From: Clostridia bacterium
GTDB taxonomy: Bacteria; Bacillota; Clostridia; Lachnospirales; Bianqueaceae
Direction: 5' to 3'
NCBI GenBank assembly: GCA_900764045.1
Contig: CAAFMN010000043.1
Span: 1-58,874, forward strand
Length of the DNA stretch: 58,874 bases
Every line of letters starts with the position of its first letter. Position 1 is the first letter of the stretch. Of the stretch, positions 53,472-58,874 are shown piece by piece. Made by a program: the position numbers and the translations under genes. The notes beneath the pieces are model-generated. The model was not told the origin of the DNA. It ran no database searches and saw only the letters and a program-made list of their open reading frames with translations.

Positions 53472-53513
53472 GTGAATTATTTTCGAAAGATTTCACAGAG
53501 CACAACAATTCAT

Positions 53514-55307
53514 TTACTCAATAAGACCGCTTTCTTTCAGCAGGATCTCAATATCCGTTCCTCTGACCTTCTTGATCGCAAGCTTAAGCATTTCCTTCTC
53601 AGCGAAGGAAAGAGGCGCCTCGCTGATCGGCTTTTTGTCGATCGCATAGTAGCAGGCACGCAGGAGTTCACGTACATCGTACTTGCTTCCCCAGACCTCT
53701 GGCACACCACGGTCAATATTCAGCAGTGTATAAACGGATTCCATACCGGTACGCATAGAATACTCGGTGGTGAAGATGGTATCCCGAGGAGTCTCAGCGA
53801 ACTGACCGATGAACGCGAAGTTCACAGCGCCGTCCGGTACGACCTTCGGACGGTCGGATTCCTTTCTCGGCTGGAAGAACGCATTGATATACGGCATGAA
53901 ACAGGTCGTGGTGTTGCAGGCTTCGTGTGCCAGTGTATCGATTTTCTCTGCCGGTACACCAATATGATACAGCCACTCACGGCAAACCTCTTCGCCGGTG
54001 CAGTCCCGCATGGCTTTCTTCACATAGTTGCCTTCCTTGTTGGTATTGAGGGAATACAGCCATACAAGTACCATATTCTTGTCCTGAGACTTGAACTGCG
54101 GCTGACGGTTGATCGTCCAGGAGAGATACCAGTTGTCCGTGCTGTCCTTGACAGTGACGATACCGCCGGTCGTTACCTTGCCGGAACGAGGATCCCTCTT
54201 GCAGATCTTCATGATATACTGAATGATCTCCTCGTTGGAGGTTGCCACCGTAGCGCTCATCCAGTTGGTCGCGTTCACATCCGAGCAGAATTTATCCGGA
54301 TTGCCGAACTCACCGTTCTTAGCCTGAGCGGCGATGGCTTTCCACATATCCCATGACTCGCCGTATCCGTTCTTGACGCCGGACAGGTCAGGCGCATGGT
54401 TCTGATCGCCGTAGCAGGAAGTATCGGTGCAGCAGCCGTTGGTGATAAACACAAGGTCATCCTCAATCAGATCGATTGTCTGCTCTTCTCCATCCTTGAC
54501 ATAGACGATCTGCTTGGCAACCTTCTTGTCGCCCTCGGTCTCAATAATAACATTCTTCACATCCATGCCATACTCAATGCGTACACCATGAGACTCCAGG
54601 TATTTTACGAGCGGCAGAATCATGCTTTCATACTGATTATACTTTGTGAAGCGCAGGGCACTGAAATCCGGCAAGCCATCAATATGATGCACATATCGGC
54701 AAAGATACCGCTTCATCTCCAGAGCACTGGACCAGCGCTGGAAAGCAAACATCGTCTGCCAGTAGAGCCAGAAGTTTGTGTTCCAGAAGGATTCGGGCAG
54801 AACATCGGAGATCTTCTTATCCTCCAGGTCCTTTTCCGGTGTCAGGAACAGCTTGGAAAGCGCCAACGCGGATTCCTTATCCAGCTCAAACTTTCTATCT
54901 GTATGGGCATCCTCGCCGCATTTTACAGTCGCACGGCAGAGAGAGTAATTCGGGTCATGCTTGTTAAGCCAATAATATTCGTCCAGAACGGATACACCGG
55001 GAGTCTCAATGGAAGGAACATCACGGAAGGTATCCCACATGACCTCGAAATGATTGTCCATCTCACGGCCGCCTCTCATAAAGAAGCCCTTGGTAACATC
55101 CTTACGGCCGTCGCAGCTGCCGCCGGCAAGCTCCAGCTTCTCAAGGAGATGGATGTGCTCCCCCTTCATCTGTCCGTCACGGACCAAATAAAAGGCAGCC
55201 GTCAGTCCGGCCAAACCGGTACCGATGATATAAGCGGATTTTTTATCTACACCTTCCGGCTTTTCCGGATGAGCAAAGGATTCATAAGTTCCAGCTGAAT
55301 AATACAT
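53514..55307 (-). CDS. ohyA: Oleate hydratase (MCRA/OhyA family)
   Basis: A 597-residue FAD-dependent enzyme that adds water to the cis-9 double bond of oleic or linoleic acid, giving 10-hydroxy fatty acids. The FAD site is YIIGTGLAGLTAAFYLVRDG near residue 27; the conserved RGGREMDNHFEVMWD carries the catalytic glutamate near 80, and FVWLYSLNT-like text (LVWLYSLNTNKEGNYVKKAM) and FIGQFAETPRDTIFTTEYSM are family hallmarks. The ATG at 55307 has AGGAGG eight bases upstream. It is peripheral-membrane in relatives and helps detoxify unsaturated fatty acids in the gut. Monocistronic with its own promoter and terminator. Confidence 0.95.
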   Translation of the reverse strand: MYYSAGTYESFAHPEKPEGVDKKSAYIIGTGLAGLTAAFYLVRDGQMKGEHIHLLEKLELAGGSCDGRKDVTKGFFMRGGREMDNHFEVMWDTFRDVPSIETPGVSVLDEYYWLNKHDPNYSLCRATVKCGEDAHTDRKFELDKESALALSKLFLTPEKDLEDKKISDVLPESFWNTNFWLYWQTMFAFQRWSSALEMKRYLCRYVHHIDGLPDFSALRFTKYNQYESMILPLVKYLESHGVRIEYGMDVKNVIIETEGDKKVAKQIVYVKDGEEQTIDLIEDDLVFITNGCCTDTSCYGDQNHAPDLSGVKNGYGESWDMWKAIAAQAKNGEFGNPDKFCSDVNATNWMSATVATSNEEIIQYIMKICKRDPRSGKVTTGGIVTVKDSTDNWYLSWTINRQPQFKSQDKNMVLVWLYSLNTNKEGNYVKKAMRDCTGEEVCREWLYHIGVPAEKIDTLAHEACNTTTCFMPYINAFFQPRKESDRPKVVPDGAVNFAFIGQFAETPRDTIFTTEYSMRTGMESVYTLLNIDRGVPEVWGSKYDVRELLRACYYAIDKKPISEAPLSFAEKEMLKLAIKKVRGTDIEILLKESGLIE

Positions 55308-55343
55308 AATCAAAACCTCCTGTGTTTTTCTTTTTATGCCTTT

Positions 55344-55371
55344 ATTATACCCATTCCCGCCGGATTTACAA
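55344..55371 (-). promoter_or_regulatory. Promoter of the oleate hydratase gene
   Basis: On the minus strand TTGTAA (55371-55366) and TATAAT (55349-55344) have a 16-base spacer, about 37 bases before the start codon. Confidence 0.75.
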
Positions 55372-55384
55372 TAAACAGAAAAAG

Positions 55385-55411
55385 CCCCGTGATAAAAGTC
55401 TTATCACAGGG
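55385..55411 (-). terminator. Hairpin terminator or operator upstream of ohyA
   Basis: CCCTGTGATAA and TTATCACGGGG form an 11-bp stem (one G-U) followed by CTTTTT on the minus strand. It probably ends readthrough from the remnant and DUF3795 gene upstream. The symmetric GTGATAA core just before the -35 could also bind a regulator. Confidence 0.65.
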
Positions 55412-55474
55412 TGAAAAAGTGTAAAAATTTTTATCAAAGGATTCAAAATGATAAAAGCGGAATGCCTCTCCAGC

Positions 55475-55738
55475 TCATATGCTTCCATTGACGATTCTTG
55501 CGTAGGTTTCCTCCGGAATCATAGGAGATCCAATCTCCGCCAGCAGCGTCTCGTCAATTTGACCGCTCTCTGCGTACTGCCGCCCAGCTTTTCGGACCAG
55601 CTCCAACCACGGAATGGTTACAACCGCCGCTTCCGGCGCATTGAACATAGGACTTTCCGGTACAGTCAGAATGGTATGCTGAGCAGGAAATAAAAGCTCA
55701 AACTGTCGGATAGCAGGTCCAAAATTTTTCCTACTGTC
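55475..55738 (-). pseudogene. C-terminal remnant, flavodoxin-fold oxidoreductase-like
   Basis: An open stretch of 85 codons without a start codon (KNFGPAIRQFELLFPAQHTI, PESPMFNAPEAAVVTIPWLE, GQIDETLLAEIGSPMIPEET). The order of motifs resembles the end of NAD(P)H-dependent flavodoxin-fold oxidoreductases, but I am not sure of the family. It starts inside the stop region of the DUF3795 gene upstream, so its 5' part was lost or replaced. Confidence 0.45.
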
Positions 55739-56078
55739 GGGGAACCCGCAACCGCAGACTCTCCATTGCTGACGGATTGTTTGCAGTGATGCGTCCCAGC
55801 GTATGACACGTCTCCATCAGCTTACATTCCGCACAGGTTCCTAACTTCTTTTTACGAACACAATTATGGATCGGACATAGCTTATCACAAAACGGCGTCT
55901 TGATGCCATCCATACGGCAGCCGGTACAAGAGATCATTTCCGGCGTAATTAGTACACCGTTGAGCCGGCTCCATAGGGCGGCCGTTTTCTCCCGCAGCGC
56001 ATTATCCTTCGTGACTGTCGCGATCCTGGCATCACATTTTTCACAGTCCAGCCCACAGCACGCAATCCATGGATTCAT
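55731..56078 (-). CDS. DUF3795 cysteine-rich protein
   Basis: A 115-residue protein with a dense set of cysteines (ACCGLDCEKCDA, SCTGCRMDGIKTPFCDKLCP, CAECKLMETCHTLG), the pattern of DUF3795, thought to bind metal or an iron-sulfur cluster. The ATG at 56078 follows AGGAGG; an upstream in-frame ATG has no such site. The last residues (LRVPRQ) run into the oxidoreductase-like remnant and the C-terminus may be altered by that junction. Function unknown. Confidence 0.85.
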   Translation of the reverse strand: MNPWIACCGLDCEKCDARIATVTKDNALREKTAALWSRLNGVLITPEMISCTGCRMDGIKTPFCDKLCPIHNCVRKKKLGTCAECKLMETCHTLGRITANNPSAMESLRLRVPRQ

Positions 56079-56266
56079 ATGTATTCCTCCTAATTCGTTA
56101 TTGCTTTCAAAAAGCAATATTATATATTATTTGATGTATATTATATATTATACTTCAGGCCATACAATTGTCTATAGTATGAAGGTCCCTATAGATATCT
56201 TTTTCTTCATATAAACAGCGGCAGACCTTTCCCTCGGTCTGCCGCCATTGTCGACAAAATTATCTT

Positions 56267-57016
56267 TTACAGTTTCCAGCCTATGGCCCGTTCACGTCCA
56301 CTGATAAATCTCCGGTATATGCCTTCTTGCTCCATCAGCTCGTCGTGCGTACCACGTTGAACAATCCGCCCCTTGTCTACCACAAGAATCTGATCCGCAT
56401 GGCGGACAGTCTTCAGGCGATGGGCAATCATAATGACCGTTTTCTCGTGTGTCAGTTCGCTGATGGCTTCCCTCAGCTCCTTCTCATTCTCCAGATCGAC
56501 ATTCGCTGTCGCCTCATCCAGAATGATAATCGGCGCGTCCGGCTGGCCAAACCGAATGTTGTTGGCAATCGTATCATGAAACAGATAGACATTCTGAAAC
56601 ACAAAGCTGAAATTCTCCATCAGGCTATCCATATCATATTCTCGGACATCGTGCCCGCCGAGCCTAACCGTTCCTTTATTCACATCCCAGAACCGTGACA
56701 GCAAATGACACAACGTGGTCTTGCCTCCGCCGGAGGGCCCGACGATAGCCGTGGTTGTCCGTTCTGGAATATCTAATATAATGCTGTCTATGATCGGCTT
56801 TTGAGCGTAAGAGAAGTAGATATCCTCTGTCCGAAGATTATGGTGTTCCGGCTTCAGCTCCGCTCCGGAAATGTGATGAATGAAGCCAATGCCATACGCC
56901 AGTCCAGGATAAGCAGATAGCCAAGCGCCATCGCCCAGCGCTTCCCACAGGCATATAAAAGGTAAGTACCGGGTTCGGCGCGAAAAAGCTCCACCAAACA
57001 GGTATTGGACGAACAC
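56267..57016 (-). pseudogene. ABC exporter ATPase with deleted signature motif
   Basis: The nucleotide-binding domain of an exporter-type ABC protein: Walker A AIVGPSGGGKTTLCHLL, Q-loop FSFVFQNVYLFHDTIANNIR, Walker B IIILDEATANVDLENE and H-loop VIMIAHRLKTV. Between NNIRFGQPDA and PIIILDEAT about 55 residues are absent in frame, including the helical subdomain and the LSGGQ-type signature that completes the ATP site. The transmembrane domain is also missing; the first 50 residues are unrelated. It cannot hydrolyse ATP in the normal way. Confidence 0.85.
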
Positions 57017-57182
57017 CTATTTCTTCAGCGGCGGCTTCGCCGTGAAGTGTTCGCTCTGATCCACAACAAAAAAGCGCTGTCTTGGGAGTGATCCCGAGAC
57101 GGCGCTTTTTTGCTATCCGCACATTCGATTTCCGCTAATTCTCCTGCTACAATGGTTGCAGTAACCGAAGGAGGAGCGGCGT

Positions 57183-57365
57183 ATGAAGCAGAAATACTAT
57201 GTGGAACTGAACCGGCAGGAATGGCGGCTTATCATTGAGGCGCTGAATCGGCTCCGTAACAAGCTGATTGCGGCGGGGCGGTACACAGACGCCGTAGATG
57301 AGATACTAATCAAAGTCGCCAAAGCAAAGCCGCAGAAGTCAATGTTGTGGGGATGGAGGCACTGA
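57183..57365 (+). CDS. Small mobile-element protein upstream of tnpV
   Basis: A 60-residue basic protein (MKQKYYVELNRQEWRLIIEA, LNRLRNKLIAAGRYTDAVDE) seen next to tnpV in many clostridial transposons. GGAGGAG precedes the ATG. Its TGA overlaps the start of the TnpV frame (ATGA). A DNA-binding or accessory role is possible; function is unknown. Confidence 0.75.
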   Translation: MKQKYYVELNRQEWRLIIEALNRLRNKLIAAGRYTDAVDEILIKVAKAKPQKSMLWGWRH

Positions 57366-57745
57366 TGATGGAAAAGTACATTACCGATGAACGCACGGGG
57401 CTGAAGTATGAGCTGGTTGGAGACTATTATCTGATTGCCGGGGATGATGAGCCGGAGGAAGATCGGCCAATCGGGATATGGGGGCAGCGGCATCTCTGCT
57501 ATCTCAGAGAGTGCCACCGTGTGCGATATGCTAATCTGCTGACCAGCGGTGAATTGAATGCCTATCTTGCAGATATTGACCGGCAGGCAGAGGAGATGTT
57601 CGAACGACTGATAAAACAAATGGCAGATGCAGAGGGCATTACGGAAACGCTGAAAGCCAACAATCAAATGGAATGGGTCAGGCGGATGAACAGCATCCGG
57701 AACCGAGCTATAGAGATCGTAAATACAGAACTGATTTTCGCATAA
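57365..57745 (+). CDS. tnpV: TnpV-family transposon protein
   Basis: A 126-residue protein (KYITDERTGLKYELVGDYYL, RPIGIWGQRHLCYLRECHRV, LNAYLADIDRQAEEMFERLI) that matches TnpV, a small conserved protein of Tn4451-type and other clostridial mobile elements, with no known activity. GGAGG lies five to eight bases before two adjacent ATGs. The site-specific recombinase expected of such an element is not in the window, so this may be a fragment of an island extending rightwards. Confidence 0.88.
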   Translation: MMEKYITDERTGLKYELVGDYYLIAGDDEPEEDRPIGIWGQRHLCYLRECHRVRYANLLTSGELNAYLADIDRQAEEMFERLIKQMADAEGITETLKANNQMEWVRRMNSIRNRAIEIVNTELIFA

Positions 57746-57810
57746 GGCCATATAACCAGGGACGGCAGGGAGTACCAACTCTCTGCCGCCTTTTCTTATA
57801 TTCGCAGCAA

Positions 57811-58020
57811 TTATGTAAGAATATTCCAAGCATAGCGGAAGCACCGAAGCCCGATGGGGGGCAGGAGAACCAGTACACAGCACACAATTCCGAAGCAGCA
57901 AACAATAATTGCACATGGGAGTTTAACGCAAAGCCATATTATTGCTGTAAGCAGCGCACCCGTGATGTGGTATCCGATCCAAAATAGTAGGGTTAAAATC
58001 GCCAAGCAGAGTATTATCAT
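57811..58020 (-). CDS. Small cysteine-rich membrane protein, unknown
   Basis: A 69-residue hydrophobic protein (MIILCLAILTLLFWIGYHIT, VKLPCAIIVCCFGIVCCVLV) with two predicted membrane helices and five cysteines in the second half. AAAGGA lies eight bases before the ATG at 58020. Similar tiny membrane proteins occur in clostridial mobile islands. Function unknown. Confidence 0.5.
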   Translation of the reverse strand: MIILCLAILTLLFWIGYHITGALLTAIIWLCVKLPCAIIVCCFGIVCCVLVLLPPIGLRCFRYAWNILT

Positions 58021-58345
58021 CGCAAAAATCCTTTCTCCGTAATACGAAATATTGAAGTTCTCTTTGATTACAATTCTATTATACACCCTTGCCCCATCCG
58101 GAAAAATGACTGCATGTGCAAAATACCGGCTTCTATTTTATTCGTTTCAGAGCAAACGCCGTGCTGCATTCAAAAAACCAGTCTGAAACTCGGTGATGAT
58201 AGACTATGGATTGTCCACCGAATACTGCAAGGAGGTTAATGCATCTCAGCTAAAAACTGCGCTTTGCGGAATATGGCCTGCTGCCGGTGGGATTGCAGCA
58301 GAGCCAGCACCGCAAACTGAAGTCAAAGAATGTGAGGGAACAGCA

Positions 58346-58780
58346 ATGAAAAAAGCGATATCCTTGCTACTGGTCATTGTAATGATGACCATAGCGCTTG
58401 CCGGGTGCGGCAGCAAATCTGAAAATCCTGCCGGAAATGCGGACAGCAATCAGCCCGCCGACGAATCCATTACAATCAAGAACTCGCCTGACAAATACAC
58501 GTGGTACATTAAAAACTATGTCGGTAAGAATTGTGCTTCGATTGGGTACGACTCTATGGGCGGCGACCGCATGGATCACTACGGAGCTGGCTACATTGAA
58601 CTGGTTATGGTCACACCGGACGGAGCATATATAGTCCAGCAGCTTTTCTTGTCCGTCCATCCTGATACCCCCGTCAGATTGATTTTTTCCATGATACCAT
58701 ATCTGGGAGTATGGAGCCAGAGAAACCGGCGATTTTCTGCTGGTAAATTCTACGCATTCTGTTTTCGGGAATCTTTATGA
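58346..58780 (+). CDS. Putative lipoprotein, C-terminus possibly frameshifted
   Basis: A 144-residue exported protein with a lipoprotein signal (MKKAISLLLVIVMMTIALAG then C at position 21; lipobox LAGC), an acidic linker and a small domain (YTWYIKNYVGKNCASIGYDS, YIELVMVTPDGAYI) typical of a family of clostridial lipoproteins. After GAYIV the sequence (QQLFLSVHPDTPVRLIFSMI) no longer looks family-like and becomes Arg/Phe-rich, so a frameshift there is likely. GAGGGA precedes the ATG. An ABC ATPase gene begins 56 bases later, so it may be part of an export or immunity operon. Confidence 0.65.
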   Translation: MKKAISLLLVIVMMTIALAGCGSKSENPAGNADSNQPADESITIKNSPDKYTWYIKNYVGKNCASIGYDSMGGDRMDHYGAGYIELVMVTPDGAYIVQQLFLSVHPDTPVRLIFSMIPYLGVWSQRNRRFSAGKFYAFCFRESL

Positions 58781-58836
58781 AATCTTCAAAATTGCCCGGT
58801 ATGCTATCCGTAAAATCAAAGAAAGGACTTGATTAT

Positions 58837-58874
58837 ATGGATATGATTTTGAAAACGACTGACCTCTGCAAAAA
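58837..58874 (+). CDS. ABC transporter ATPase, first codons only
   Basis: MDMILKTTDLCK and onward match the start of bacitracin/lantibiotic-immunity-type ABC ATPases. GAAAGGA lies about nine bases upstream. The window ends after 12 codons, so the call rests on a short stretch and context. Confidence 0.5.
   Translation, partial: MDMILKTTDLCK

Noticed and set aside
1..58874. tRNA, rRNA or replication origin
   Set aside because: I found no cloverleaf with a CCA-type end, no rRNA-like conserved stretch and no DnaA-box cluster.

Overview
The window reads as part of the chromosome of an anaerobic gut Firmicute, most likely a Lachnospiraceae-like Clostridium relative. This rests on gene content: a bacterial microcompartment (BMC) locus, a bile salt hydrolase-type enzyme, an oleate hydratase, a T-box leader, (S/P/T)PxTG sorting signals and AGGAGG-type ribosome binding sites. 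It is inferred from protein families, not from a marker gene. I see no rRNA, tRNA or CRISPR array.

Layout. 1-6.6 kb: a minus-strand operon TetR regulator -> two sortase-anchored surface proteins (the second runs off the left edge), each gene overlapping the next by an ATGA. 6.7-14.3 kb: a complete minus-strand BMC operon transcribed from a consensus promoter at 14.2 kb: class II aldolase, PduO-type protein, CoA-acylating aldehyde dehydrogenase, zinc alcohol dehydrogenase, four hexamer shell proteins, PduL phosphotransacylase, a vertex protein and a PduT-like trimer shell protein, ended by a strong terminator. 14.3-18.7 kb: an RluA-type pseudouridine synthase, a decayed MarR/ABC exporter locus and an OmpR/HisKA two-component system. 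18.7-24.5 kb: a DeoR regulator, rhamnulokinase, two Sde182/DUF1593 proteins (one fused to a GNAT) and another GNAT. 24.5-25.8 kb: mobile-element debris. 25.9-28.1 kb: cstA behind a T-box leader. 28.2-33.7 kb: MFS transporter, HxlR regulator, flavin-binding PNPOx protein, a zinc macrodomain/SirTM pair, an ACT pseudogene and a Nudix protein. 33.7-39.1 kb: WYL regulator, GNATs, P-type ATPase remnant, an unrecognised 504-residue protein and a bile salt hydrolase family enzyme. 39.2-51.7 kb: IS3-family remnant, a 2894-residue adhesin with an atypical receiver protein, a divergent LytTR response regulator/GHKL kinase pair with candidate LytTR sites in between, and a six-copy hairpin array. 51.7-53.3 kb: a mosaic of three gene fragments. 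53.5-56.1 kb: oleate hydratase and a DUF3795 protein. 56.2-58.9 kb: an ABC ATPase missing its signature motif, a TnpV-type mobile module, a lipoprotein and the first codons of an ABC ATPase.

How it works together (inference). Rhamnulokinase and the BMC aldolase would turn rhamnulose or fuculose phosphate into dihydroxyacetone phosphate and lactaldehyde. Inside the shell the aldehyde dehydrogenase plus PduL would make lactyl phosphate, while the alcohol dehydrogenase makes 1,2-propanediol and regenerates NAD+. No diol dehydratase, B12-dependent or glycyl-radical, is present here, so the aldolase looks like the signature enzyme. The other strong theme is surface display: three related adhesin genes or fragments share an Ig-like module, and one is paired with a dedicated quorum-type two-component system. 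Much of the accessory DNA is decaying, with at least seven broken genes.
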